From: JBGLNJ01 sp041300525
Lineage (GTDB): Bacteria; Chloroflexota; Anaerolineae; Fen-1058
Reading direction: 5' to 3'
DNA length: 64,000 nt
Assembly: GCA_041300525.1 (NCBI GenBank)
Contig: JBGLNJ010000001.1
Span: forward strand, 806,001 to 870,000
In this document: positions 43,321 through 51,709 of the stretch, piece after piece
Layout: every line of letters begins with the position of its first letter
Position numbering within the stretch: the first letter of the stretch is position 1
Notes under the pieces: model-generated
What the model was told of the DNA's origin: nothing
Database searches by the model: none
What the model saw: only the letters and a program-made list of their open reading frames with translations
Translations under genes and position numbers: made by a program

Positions 43321-44124
43321 TTATAGGCTGTCGGCGACGCGGTAACCACTCCCGCGCACCGTGCAGATGATTCGAGGATGGGAAGGGTCACGCTCAAGTT
43401 TGTAGCGCAGCCGGTGCAGGTGGGCGCGTAGGACGACGCGCGCATCCCGTTCGTCCAGTTCGCAACCGCGCAGGTGAGCCACCAGTTCGCGAGACGAGAC
43501 AACTTTTTCCCGGTGACGCAGCAAGTAAGCCAGAATGTCGAACTCGGTCGGCGTCAAGTCCACCGCTTGCCCGCGCACAACCACCAGCCGCCGGAGTGTG
43601 TCAACGTTGACTTCCGGCGCTTGCAGAAAACGTTCCTGGGCAAGCGACGTCCCAGGCTCCTCGGCCTTGGACCGTAATCCCTCCAGAGCCTTCTCTAACA
43701 AAACCACCGGGTCCTGTTGCGCAAACCTTTGTCGCCGCTGAGCCAGGCCGGCCTCTACGACGCGGACAATCTCTGGCATCGAGCTTGGCTTGAGCAGGTA
43801 ATCGAATGCGCCGTGCCGGATAGCGACCACGGCCGAATCCAGGGTGCCATAAGCGGTTAGAATGATGAACACCGTATCGGGCGCCAGCGGACGCGCGGCC
43901 TGCAGGACCTCGGCGCCGTCCATCTCGGGCATTTTGAGGTCGAGGATCACCAAGTCAAAGTGTTGGCGCGCAATAGTTTCCAGGGCCTCCCGACCCGAAG
44001 CAGCCTCTTCGGTTCGGTAACCCGTGCGCCGCAACAAACCGGCCAGCGTGTGGCGCGTTGCCCGCTCGTCATCTACGATGAGGATGTTAGCCCCCAAAGG
44101 AGCCTGACTGGTCGCAGATTCCAT
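43321..44124 (-). CDS. Response regulator with receiver and winged-helix domains
   Basis: The receiver (about 7-120) has ILIVDDE, the phosphorylated aspartate in LVILDLKMPEMDG, the threonine in IILTAYG and lysine in YLLKPSS. After a 50-residue linker comes an OmpR-like winged helix (LTPTEFDILAYLLRHREKVVSSRELVAHL, then HLHRLRYKLERDPSHPRIICTVRGSGYRV). ATG 44124 has GAGGCGGG upstream; ATG 44157 is also possible. It follows the kinase by 3-36 bases, making a cognate pair. Confidence 0.92.
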   Translation of the reverse strand: MESATSQAPLGANILIVDDERATRHTLAGLLRRTGYRTEEAASGREALETIARQHFDLVILDLKMPEMDGAEVLQAARPLAPDTVFIILTAYGTLDSAVVAIRHGAFDYLLKPSSMPEIVRVVEAGLAQRRQRFAQQDPVVLLEKALEGLRSKAEEPGTSLAQERFLQAPEVNVDTLRRLVVVRGQAVDLTPTEFDILAYLLRHREKVVSSRELVAHLRGCELDERDARVVLRAHLHRLRYKLERDPSHPRIICTVRGSGYRVADSL

Positions 44125-44160
44125 GTCCCGCCTCACGCTTGATCTGTCATGCTCCATGAT

Positions 44161-45936
44161 TTATGCCTGTCGGGTGACGACCGGCAGCCACACGGTAAAG
44201 GTTGTCCCCTGCCCCACTTGACTCTCGACGGTGATCTCGCCGCCGTGCTGTTTGATCACATCGCTGCTGATGTTCAGTCCCATGCCGGTGCCGCCCTCCT
44301 TGGTCGAAAAGAAAGGCTCAAAGATGCGATGGAGGTGTTCGGGAGGAATGCCGCTGCCCGTGTCGGAAAAGGCCACTGCCAGGCGTCCATCGCCGGCCAG
44401 CCGGCTGGTGACGCGCAGCACCCCGCCTTCCGCCATGGCATCCGCTGCATTCAGCACCAGGTTCAGGAAAACCTGCACCAGTTCGTCCGGCAGGGCCAGG
44501 GTGGGCGGCAGATCGGACGCCAGGTCTTGCTGGAGCGCGATGTGACGGTGTTGGAGATACTTGCCGGTCAGCGTCAGCACTCGCTCCATGACCTGATTGA
44601 GTTGCGCAGGTCGCATCTCCTGTCGGGGATGGCGCGTCAAATCAAGCACACGGCGCACGGTGCTGGTGAGTCGTTCGACTTCCTCAACGGCGATCTGGAG
44701 GTACTCGTGTTGCTCCTCAGGCTCCAACTGGAAATTGCGCAGCATTTGCAGACAGTTGTAAATGGCCTGGAGGGGGTTATTGACCTCGTGGGCCAACGTG
44801 GCGGCCAGGCGGCCTGTGGCGGCCAGTTTCTCGCTCTGGGCGAGTTGGACCCGCGATTGTTCTACCAACTTGCGCAACTCGCGTTCTGCTTGATACGACT
44901 GTGCGTTCACGAGGGCAATCGCAGCCGAACGGGCCAAAGCCTCCAGCAATCCGACGTCTCCTTCACTGAAGGCACCCCCTACTTTGTTGATAGCCTCGAC
45001 GACTCCCCATACGGCTCCCCTGAACCTGAGCGGCACAGCGACGACCGAGCGCGTGGTGAGTCCGGTCTGTTGGTCAACGTCAGAATAGAAGCGTGGATCG
45101 TTCTGCGCATCTTGCACCAACACCGGCTGCCTATTTTGCATCACCCAGCCCGCAATGCCCCTGGTGACCGGCATTCGTGTGCCCACCAACTCCTTGGAAC
45201 TTGCGTCCGCAACGGCCGCAAAGATTAAATCGTCGCTGGCCGGGTCGCGCAACAGCACCGACGCGCCTTCGGTGTTCAGCAAGCTCCTGATCTCACCGAT
45301 CACCAGCTTCAACACGGACTCAAAATCAAGCGTAGAGACCATGGCCTGGCTGGCTTTGTTGAGAGCAGCCAACTCGTTGGCGCGCCGTTCCAGGCTTTCA
45401 CTCAGTCTTTTGATTTGTTCTTCTGCCTGCTTGCGCTCGGCGAGGTCACGCCGAACCGCCTCGAACAGACGGGCATTGGAAATAGCCAGCGCGGCTTGAT
45501 CGGCCAGCCCTTGCAACAGGGCGCGTTCATCCTCGCCGAAAGAGCGCGTCTGGCCGAAGGTAAGAGCGCCCAGTGTGCCCACCAGTCGTCCCTCCCGTAT
45601 CATGCTGGCAAAGATCAAGGTGCGCGCATCCGCCGAGGCGTGCAGGTTGGCGTCAAGCAGGTTAGGAAGAGCCTGGAGATCGGGGATGACGACGATGGGG
45701 CCTTGCTGCTGAACAGCCTGATCATAGAGTGCGCGCGGCAGCGGTAGCAATTGAAAATCGTGCTCCGGCAGTGAACTGAACCCCCGGACAGGGTAAAGCG
45801 CATCACACGGGTCATCGTACAAAGCAACGGTGACAACCGGAACGTTCAGCGCGTGCGCGGTCTCTTCACACACGACACTCAGGACCCTCTCCAGGTCCAG
45901 TTGGGCGTCGAGACGGGCGGCCACACGGGCCAGCAC
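44161..45936 (-). CDS. Two-GAF histidine kinase (NtrB-like transmitter)
   Basis: The 591-residue soluble protein has two GAF domains (about 10-160 and 195-345), a coiled linker, a HisKA domain with LAHEVNNPLQAI (H-E-x-N-N, NtrB/ZraS type) and an HATPase domain with LNLVLNAADAM, SDTGSGIP and GTGMGLNIS. The start is uncertain: GTG 45936 is the first usual codon, yet the best ribosome site (GGAGGAGG) sits about 24 bases upstream of it, next to an ATC. It pairs with the response regulator downstream. Confidence 0.92.
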   Translation of the reverse strand: MLARVAARLDAQLDLERVLSVVCEETAHALNVPVVTVALYDDPCDALYPVRGFSSLPEHDFQLLPLPRALYDQAVQQQGPIVVIPDLQALPNLLDANLHASADARTLIFASMIREGRLVGTLGALTFGQTRSFGEDERALLQGLADQAALAISNARLFEAVRRDLAERKQAEEQIKRLSESLERRANELAALNKASQAMVSTLDFESVLKLVIGEIRSLLNTEGASVLLRDPASDDLIFAAVADASSKELVGTRMPVTRGIAGWVMQNRQPVLVQDAQNDPRFYSDVDQQTGLTTRSVVAVPLRFRGAVWGVVEAINKVGGAFSEGDVGLLEALARSAAIALVNAQSYQAERELRKLVEQSRVQLAQSEKLAATGRLAATLAHEVNNPLQAIYNCLQMLRNFQLEPEEQHEYLQIAVEEVERLTSTVRRVLDLTRHPRQEMRPAQLNQVMERVLTLTGKYLQHRHIALQQDLASDLPPTLALPDELVQVFLNLVLNAADAMAEGGVLRVTSRLAGDGRLAVAFSDTGSGIPPEHLHRIFEPFFSTKEGGTGMGLNISSDVIKQHGGEITVESQVGQGTTFTVWLPVVTRQA

Positions 45937-45977
45937 TTTGCGGGCAGTTTGTCGGCGGATGGGTTCCTCCTCCGCAA

Positions 45978-46010
45978 TTCAAAACGCAATCCAAAACGCA
46001 ATCCAAAATC
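45978..46010. repeat. Short tandem repeat of about 13 bases
   Basis: CAAAACGCAATC occurs twice and a third, partial copy is present (CAATTCAAAACGCAATCCAAAACGC region). It fills the gap between the DUF3105 stop and the kinase start region. Confidence 0.55.
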
Positions 46011-46011
46011 G

Positions 46012-46605
46012 TTACGGCGCGTCTTCCGGCCCGCGATCCAGATGCGCCGTGTAGAACTTGAGCAGCCGGTCGCGGTCAAAAGCGTCCATCTCGTCAATCC
46101 AGTCCCAGGCGACGATGCCAAGCTGATGCTCCATCTTGTCGTAGGGCGTGACGACGAGTTTGACTTCCTTCCACCTTGCACTTTGCGGTGCAGAGACATA
46201 GAAATCCTGGAGTTGCTTTACCAGATCAGGACAAGCCGTAGGACATTTGTAGAGGATCACGATGCCGCCATGTTCCAGGTTATGCACCCACCGGCCTTCG
46301 GACACCGGTTGATCGTAAACGGCCCACTCTGCAGGCGCATCGTAATGCGGGCCGGACGCAGGCGGATAGTGGACATACTGCGGCTGTTGAGTGTCCGGAA
46401 TGTGGTTGCGACCCTCGTCGGCCACGGGCGTGCCAGGCAGCGTAGCTTCCGATTGCATCGCGCGCGAGATAAGAAAAGCTGCGCCACCAACCAGGATGAC
46501 CGTGGCCACAATAATACCTGCAATGCGAAGGATGCTTCGCTGTTGCTTGCGGCGGCGCTCCTCCTCGCGCCGTTGACGCTTGATCTCTTTGCGTGTGAGA
46601 TCCAT
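46012..46605 (-). CDS. DUF3105 membrane-anchored protein
   Basis: The 197-residue protein has a very basic cytoplasmic start (RKEIKRQRREEERRRKQQR), one membrane segment (about 26-50) and an extracytoplasmic DUF3105 domain with YVHYPPASGPHYDAPAEWAVY, WVHNLEHGGIVILYKC and a Cys pair (CPTAC). GAGGAG precedes ATG 46605. Function of the family is unknown; the conserved His and Cys residues suggest metal or redox chemistry. It is upstream of the two-component genes on the same strand. Confidence 0.88.
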   Translation of the reverse strand: MDLTRKEIKRQRREEERRRKQQRSILRIAGIIVATVILVGGAAFLISRAMQSEATLPGTPVADEGRNHIPDTQQPQYVHYPPASGPHYDAPAEWAVYDQPVSEGRWVHNLEHGGIVILYKCPTACPDLVKQLQDFYVSAPQSARWKEVKLVVTPYDKMEHQLGIVAWDWIDEMDAFDRDRLLKFYTAHLDRGPEDAP

Positions 46606-46646
46606 GATCTCCTCTCTCTTGACGGCTGTTGATCTCGCGCCGCGTG

Positions 46647-47321
46647 CTACGCAGATTCCCCGACTGCCCCGTGCGTTCTGTTCAAGAGCAAACGCACCAG
46701 GTGCGGCAAATCTGACAGAGAAACCGCCGCAGCATCCGCCGGTTCGAGTTCTTCTGCTGCTCCATATCCATACTTTGCCGCAATAGCCCACAGCCCGTTC
46801 TGATGAGCGGCCTGGATGTCGTCGCCTCGGTCGCCAATGACGATGACCGGCCGGCTTTCCAGACGTTCCACGAGTTCGCGGACCATGCGCGGCTTGTTAT
46901 CCGGCACGGAGCGCCAGCACCTCACGACATCGAAAAATGCCCCGAGATTGTGAACTGTCATTACACGCTCGACATAGTCTTGAGGTCCATTTGAGCATAG
47001 CGCCATTTGACCGACCAGACCACGCAACGTCGCAAGAACCTCTCGTGCTTGGGGATAAAGCTCTCCTGTTTCCGAAATCAATTCCAGTTCACAACGGTCA
47101 ATCGAGGCCACCAACTCGGCAGCTTTCTCTTGCGGACACTGGGAATAAAGCCAGGCATGGTACTCGCTGGCCGGCCTGCCGAAATAGGCGCTTATCTTTT
47201 CTTTGGCAGGGACAGCGAGACCCTGAGCCAGAAAACTTTGCTGAACGGCGGGAGTCGTTACCGTCTCAGTCCGAAAAAGAGTGCCGTCGAGATCAAAGAT
47301 GAGCAAGCCACACTTTTCCAT
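46647..47321 (-). CDS. HAD-superfamily phosphatase
   Basis: The 224-residue protein has HAD motif I LIFDLDGTL, motif II LCSNGP, motif III lysine in DNKPRMVRELV and motif IV VIGDRGDDIQAA, with an alpha-helical cap between I and II. This is the phosphoglycolate-phosphatase/PGMB-like group. ATG 47321 has GGGGGGTGAT upstream. Gap to the DUF3105 gene is 41 bases. Substrate unknown. Confidence 0.92.
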   Translation of the reverse strand: MEKCGLLIFDLDGTLFRTETVTTPAVQQSFLAQGLAVPAKEKISAYFGRPASEYHAWLYSQCPQEKAAELVASIDRCELELISETGELYPQAREVLATLRGLVGQMALCSNGPQDYVERVMTVHNLGAFFDVVRCWRSVPDNKPRMVRELVERLESRPVIVIGDRGDDIQAAHQNGLWAIAAKYGYGAAEELEPADAAAVSLSDLPHLVRLLLNRTHGAVGESA

Positions 47322-47371
47322 ATCACCCCCCAAGCTACCCGCCCCCAAACCTGAAACGGCTGATAAGGCTG

Positions 47372-47455
47372 CTGCACGTCATCGCACTCTTCCAGGTGTT
47401 TGATCTTGTTGGCGCCAATGATGGGAGCCGTGACGCCCGCAACACCACGCCCCCG
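47372..47455 (-). pseudogene. Fragment of an aldo/keto-reductase C-terminus
   Basis: The minus strand reads GVAGVTAPIIGANKIKHLEE, the C-terminal cofactor-binding phrase of aldo/keto reductases (GVTAPIIGA...HLEE). It is not part of a longer matching frame, so it is a remnant. A second, longer C-terminal piece of another such enzyme lies at 47928. Confidence 0.5.
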
Positions 47456-47927
47456 GCGACTATTGCAACGATGATCCTGGCGCGTTGTCCCACGTTCTCC
47501 TCCCTACTCACTGCCAGACTCTTTTCCCAGCCTGTCCTTCCTCGCGGCGGCCTCAGTCATCGTTTCGGCCCTTTTCACTGCAGGTCAGCAGCCTTTCAGA
47601 AAGCCCCATACGCAAAGCGTAGGGCCTTGTCCCCAAGCTACCTCTCCGACAGGTTGCTAGCAGAATCGAGTTTCCACCGACTGAACAGTTACCTCTGCCC
47701 TTGGTAGTAGTATATCATAGCGCGGCCTCCTGCCGCAACCCAGCAGTTTTAACGCAAAGGCGCCAAGACGCAAAGAAAAATAAAAACCTTTGCGGCCTGG
47801 CGTCATTGTCTTTGCGTTAAAAAATCTCGCGGCGACCCGTAGAGCGGGAAGGGCGCAATTGTTGCAAGACAATTTTATAGAATGTCGGCGCGCTGGCCCG
47901 GGCCAGATTGACTGGCCGGTATTCTTT
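47456..47927. other. Gene-free stretch with a hairpin repeat
   Basis: No protein-like frame is seen. It contains TTTTAACGCAAAG at 47747-47759 and its exact complement at 47810-47822, enclosing ACGCAAAG-type motifs. The rest shows nothing I recognise. Confidence 0.5.
47747..47822. repeat. Inverted repeat with ACGCAAAG motifs
   Basis: Perfect 13-base arms separated by 50 bases; the interior has further CGCAAAG copies. The motif looks like a dispersed intergenic repeat. Confidence 0.6.
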
Positions 47928-48172
47928 CTACCAGCGAAACCGGTGCGGCCCCCAAGTCGTCCGGGCCAATCCATCGGCGCCGTAATAGGGCACTGTCGCG
48001 CGCCCAGGCGGCGCAGCCTTATCCAGCCTGGCGATTTCATCCGAGGTCAGTTTCACGCTCAAGGCCCCCAGGCAATCCTCCAGTTGTTTCATGGTGCGCG
48101 GGCCGACGATGGGACTGGTGATGCCCGGCTGTTGTCCGCACCAAGCCAGCGCGACTTGGACGGGCGGCTGAC
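47928..48172 (-). CDS. Aldo/keto reductase, C-terminal fragment
   Basis: About 80 residues from VALAWCGQQPGITSPIVGPRTMKQLEDCLGAL to a short C-terminal tail ending PHRFRW. The first phrase is the NADP-binding end of the aldo/keto reductase barrel. The N-terminal 240 residues are missing: upstream of about 48172 the sequence belongs to a transposase on the other strand. Confidence 0.75.
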
Positions 48173-48173
48173 C

Positions 48174-48608
48174 TTTGTCCTGTTGAATGACCCCGCCGAC
48201 ACGCCCGAAGACGTCTTGATCCAAGCGAGCTGTCAACGCTACTTCACCGAACGCATCTATCAGGACGCCAAAACCGAACTCGGCTGGGATGACTTTCAGG
48301 CGCGCAAGTACCGCGCCTGGGAACACCAGCTGACCTTGACCGCCGCGACGTTGTGGTTCGTCGCCAGTGTCAAACTCACGTGGCGGCAGCAGTATGCGCG
48401 TGACCCCGAGTTGCTCCACCAGTTGGAGGTCATCGTCTTGCCTGCCCTCTCGACCGCCAACGTGCGCGAACTGCTGCAAGCGGTCTTGCCCGTACCGCAG
48501 CTCACGCCCGAACAGGCGCGTCAGGTGGTGGTGCAACATCTGGTCAATCGCTCGCGCTCAACGCGCAGCCGCCTGAAAGCTCAACGCGAACACAATGACT
48601 CATCCTAA
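48174..48608 (+). CDS. IS4/IS701-like transposase, C-terminal fragment
   Basis: About 145 residues are recognisable. The segment RYFTERIYQDAK fits the R-x3-E-x6-K part of the IS4-superfamily signature, including the catalytic Glu, and is followed by LGWDDFQARKYRAWEHQLTLTAATLWFV. The first two DDE aspartates are absent because the gene is cut at about 48172, facing the cut aldo/keto reductase. ATTGT/ACAAT repeats soon after the stop may be the IS right end. Confidence 0.75.
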   Translation, partial: FVLLNDPADTPEDVLIQASCQRYFTERIYQDAKTELGWDDFQARKYRAWEHQLTLTAATLWFVASVKLTWRQQYARDPELLHQLEVIVLPALSTANVRELLQAVLPVPQLTPEQARQVVVQHLVNRSRSTRSRLKAQREHNDSS

Positions 48609-48640
48609 TCTAACATTGTCAAACTACAATGGAGGCTAGA

Positions 48641-49039
48641 ATGCAAGTCCCAAGCTACTGGAGAACTCAAAAGCAACGTTACGCGCTCGTCGGCGAAGTG
48701 TGCGAGCATTGCGGCAACAAGATTTTCCCGCCGCGCGACATCTGTTCCGAATGTGAACAGCCGGCCAAGACGCCGTTCCAATTCAGCGGGCGCGGTGAGG
48801 TCTATTCGTTCTCGACGGTCTATCATCCGCCCGAAGGTTTTGACGAGTACGCGCCGTACACCGTGGCGCTGGTCAAGCTGGAAGAAGGACCGATGCTCGC
48901 CGCGCAGCTTACCGACGTGGACCGCGACAAGGTCGAGATCGGCATGCCGGTGGAGATGGTCACGCGCAAACTGCGCGAGGATGGCAAGCGCGGGATGATT
49001 GTGTACGGCTACAAGTTCAGGCCAAGACTCGTGGCGTGA
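48641..49039 (+). CDS. DUF35 OB-fold protein with rubredoxin-like zinc ribbon
   Basis: The 132-residue protein has an N-terminal helix (YWRTQKQRYALVG), a CEHCGNKIFPPRDICSEC zinc ribbon and an OB-fold (about 50-130, with FSGRGEVYSFSTVYHPPEGF). DUF35 proteins accompany thiolases or hydroxymethylglutaryl-CoA synthase-like enzymes and help acyl-CoA substrate channeling. GGAGG precedes ATG 48641. No thiolase gene is next to it, so its partner is elsewhere. Confidence 0.9.
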   Translation: MQVPSYWRTQKQRYALVGEVCEHCGNKIFPPRDICSECEQPAKTPFQFSGRGEVYSFSTVYHPPEGFDEYAPYTVALVKLEEGPMLAAQLTDVDRDKVEIGMPVEMVTRKLREDGKRGMIVYGYKFRPRLVA

Positions 49040-49087
49040 TGAGCGACAGCTCATCGAGTTGCCTTGATAGTGCCGCAGGCGTGGCAG

Positions 49088-49114
49088 GCCACCTTCGCGA
49101 CGGGCGAAGGTGGC
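49088..49114. terminator. Bidirectional hairpin between DUF35 and polyferredoxin genes
   Basis: GCCACCTTCGC and GCGAAGGTGGC form an 11-bp stem with a 5-base loop between two convergent genes. The plus-strand side continues TTGATTGTTG. Confidence 0.65.
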
Positions 49115-49139
49115 TTGATTGTTGCCAGTTCGTCGCTCT

Positions 49140-50654
49140 TTATCGCCGATAGACCCGGATCGCCGCCTCGCCCTCCAATGGACATTGATGTTCGCAGATG
49201 CCACAGCCGATGCACAGGTCTGGCAAAACGTAGGGGCGCTGGACAGCCACGGTTTGTCCCCGCCCGCCCGCCATCGTCGCCTCCTCCAGGCGGATGGCTT
49301 TTTCCGGCATCGGGCACATTTCCTCGCACACGATGCATGTCACACCTTGCGCCCACGGTAAGCAGCGATTGCGGTTGATCACCGCCACGCCGATGACGGC
49401 CTGGCGCTTGGCTGCCAGGTCGAGGAGTGGGATGGCGCCTGATGGACAGACTTGGCCGCAGGCGTTGCAGCCATAGTCGCAATAGCCCAGGCGCGGTACA
49501 AGCTGTGGCGTCCACAATCCTTCCAGTCCCACGTCGAGCAACGCGGGCTGCAAGCCGGTGGAAGGGCAAACCTTGATGCACTGGCTGCAACGCACACAGC
49601 GCGACACAAAATCTGGCTCGCTGGTGACGCCAGGCGGTCGAAGCAAGAGCGGGGAATGCTGTTTGGCCTGCACACCAGTTCGCAGCACAGCCACGCCCAC
49701 CGCGCCCGCTGCCAGCGCCGCCAGAATTTGACGGCGGCTGGGATCATACTCATGGATCGGCGCAGGCCGCCAGCGCCAGCGAAATTCCACCGCGCCTTTC
49801 GGACACGTTGCCAGGCAATCGAGGCAGACGGTGCAATCGGCGGCGGCGATGTGGTAGTCTTGGTCTTGATCTTGGTCAATGGCATCCATCTGGCAGGCTC
49901 GCGCGCAGCGCGCGCAGTGGCTGCACGCCGAACCGATCACGGGCCGGAGGATGGATACTTTGGAAGCCAATCCCAGCAACGCGCCCAGCGGGCAAAGATA
50001 GCGACACCAGAATCTAGCCGCGAATACGTTGAGCGCCAAGAGACCGACAAACAATCCGGCGATCAGAGCGTTCTCATAGATCGGCTGCTCGGGCGGCAAG
50101 ATCGGCCCGCGCAGTAGATTCTCTGCTCCATCCAGGGCCGGTCGCAAAAATGGGATGGGATACAGCACGACTTCTGCCGAGGTGATGACGTGGTTGAACG
50201 CGGGCAAGACCACCGTGGCCATGGAGTGTGTGAGCAGCGCGAGCGGATCGAAAACGAGCAGCGTCAAATTTCCGAATAGCGCCGCGGCCAGGATAACGAG
50301 GAGCAGGACGTTCTTGATCATTCGCCAGCGTGGCGAAAGATGGACGGCCCGGCGGCGCGCCGGGCGCAGGCTGATCCATTCGATCAGCGTGCCGAGCGGG
50401 CAGATCCAGCCGCACCAAACGCGCCCGACGAGCCAAGTCAGTCCCAGCACGATCAATGCCAGGGCGAACCGGGGAATCCATGTCCGCGCTGCCAGCATCG
50501 CCGCGAGCGCGGCCAGCGGATCGAACCGGAAAAAGAGATCGGCCAGCGGCAAGGCCGCTCGCGATTGAAGCGCAGCCAAGAGCAGGTAGAGGTAGAATGC
50601 CAAGCTTGCGATCTGAACTATCTGTCGAACCCGTCGCCCGTGAGACCAGGTCAT
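49140..50654 (-). CDS. NapH/NosR-like membrane polyferredoxin
   Basis: The 504-residue protein has about four to five hydrophobic segments in the first 230 residues, with the paired motifs CGWICPLGTL and CRYLCPLGAL of NapH-type quinol-interacting proteins. Many 4Fe-4S motifs follow: CSHCARCARAC, CTVCLDCLATCPKG, CVRCSQCIKVC, CNACGQVCPSG, CIVCEEMCPM and CIGCGICEHQC. An internal Tat-like SRRQILAALAAG lies near 305. It likely passes electrons from quinol across or along the membrane. The start overlaps the DUF6599 stop (ATGA). Confidence 0.9.
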   Translation of the reverse strand: MTWSHGRRVRQIVQIASLAFYLYLLLAALQSRAALPLADLFFRFDPLAALAAMLAARTWIPRFALALIVLGLTWLVGRVWCGWICPLGTLIEWISLRPARRRAVHLSPRWRMIKNVLLLVILAAALFGNLTLLVFDPLALLTHSMATVVLPAFNHVITSAEVVLYPIPFLRPALDGAENLLRGPILPPEQPIYENALIAGLFVGLLALNVFAARFWCRYLCPLGALLGLASKVSILRPVIGSACSHCARCARACQMDAIDQDQDQDYHIAAADCTVCLDCLATCPKGAVEFRWRWRPAPIHEYDPSRRQILAALAAGAVGVAVLRTGVQAKQHSPLLLRPPGVTSEPDFVSRCVRCSQCIKVCPSTGLQPALLDVGLEGLWTPQLVPRLGYCDYGCNACGQVCPSGAIPLLDLAAKRQAVIGVAVINRNRCLPWAQGVTCIVCEEMCPMPEKAIRLEEATMAGGRGQTVAVQRPYVLPDLCIGCGICEHQCPLEGEAAIRVYRR

Positions 50655-51511
50655 TGGAGCACCTCTGCTAAAAGCGTTTGGGCCGCCGCGTCACCTGCTC
50701 GGCCAAAGACAGCGCACAACAGGTTGTCGCGCGCCTCCGCCTTTACCAAATCCTTGACTTGGCTGGATTTGAGGGCTGCCAGCCCTGCGGCGGCCTTGTC
50801 CGCGCTGGGGTATTGGATCAGCAACAGCCGCGCCGTCGCGCCGCCCAGGTTGTAGCGCGCCATAACGCCTTGCGTGTCGGAGCTCAAGCCGAGGATGTTT
50901 TCGCCGCCCAACCAGAGTTCGCTTTGAATGGAAATTTCCTCGTGAAAGAATACGTCCCCCTCTTTCTCGGTCGTCGGCAAGCGATTGACGAGCGCGGGAC
51001 GCTCGCCGCCGGTCGGCAATGCGGCGGCAATGGCTTGGGCAAAAGCGAGCACATCGGCGTCCGGCAATTCTTGATTGGCGCTCACGTGCGCGCAGTAGCG
51101 ATTCTGCCAAAAGGACAGCCGCCGGCCAGGCTCGGAATCGCCCTCGTTGCCGATTGCCGTCGGGACGCCGCTTCGCCTGGTGGTGAAGAGTCCGTAGGCG
51201 TCGGCGGGCGTCGCCAACTGCCAAAGCTCGACCCGCATCACTACTCCGGTTGCGTTCCGATACTTTTGCGTTGCCACCTGCTCAAAGCCATAAGCAAAAA
51301 AGGACTCGGCTTGTCCATCCACCAAGTCGTAGAGGTTTTCGCGGTGATAGACCTGCGCCTCGCCCGTGGGCGTCCAGCCCGCGATGACATTCGCGGCCGG
51401 CAAGACGCCTGGCAGCGCGACGGGCGTTGCCACAGGCGATGGGGCATATTGCCCGCTGCACCCCGCCAGCAGCAATATCAAAAGTAAGGTAAACGATCTT
51501 GAACTTGACAT
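50651..51511 (-). CDS. DUF6599-like lipoprotein
   Basis: The 286-residue protein has a lipoprotein signal ending LLLAGCSG, then YHRENLYDLVDGQAESFFAYGFEQVATQKY, the pattern of the DUF6599 family. VMRVELWQLATPADAYGLF and an internal repeat (LLIQYPSADKAAAGLAALKSS) complete it. GGAGG precedes ATG 51511. It is coupled to the polyferredoxin gene, as such proteins often are, so it may be the extracytoplasmic part of a redox complex. Confidence 0.82.
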   Translation of the reverse strand: MSSSRSFTLLLILLLAGCSGQYAPSPVATPVALPGVLPAANVIAGWTPTGEAQVYHRENLYDLVDGQAESFFAYGFEQVATQKYRNATGVVMRVELWQLATPADAYGLFTTRRSGVPTAIGNEGDSEPGRRLSFWQNRYCAHVSANQELPDADVLAFAQAIAAALPTGGERPALVNRLPTTEKEGDVFFHEEISIQSELWLGGENILGLSSDTQGVMARYNLGGATARLLLIQYPSADKAAAGLAALKSSQVKDLVKAEARDNLLCAVFGRAGDAAAQTLLAEVLQ

Positions 51512-51709
51512 GAACTTGCCTCCGGCTGACCCGGAAGAACGATCACTGCGGGCAGACTGCTGAACTGGGGCCGGCAAGACTCGCGCGCAATCCAACAGAG
51601 CGAAAGCCCCGTCAGCTTTACCCGCTGGTTGGCCGGATACCTTGACGAGTCTCCGGACAATTCTCCAGGCAGGTGCTATTGGGCGCTTTTCTGCGCGTCT
51701 TTCAGACGA

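Noticed and set aside
44149..45228. A 359-codon plus-strand frame opposite the two-GAF kinase
   Set aside because: Shadow of the kinase gene; Gln/Arg/His-rich and without conserved motifs.
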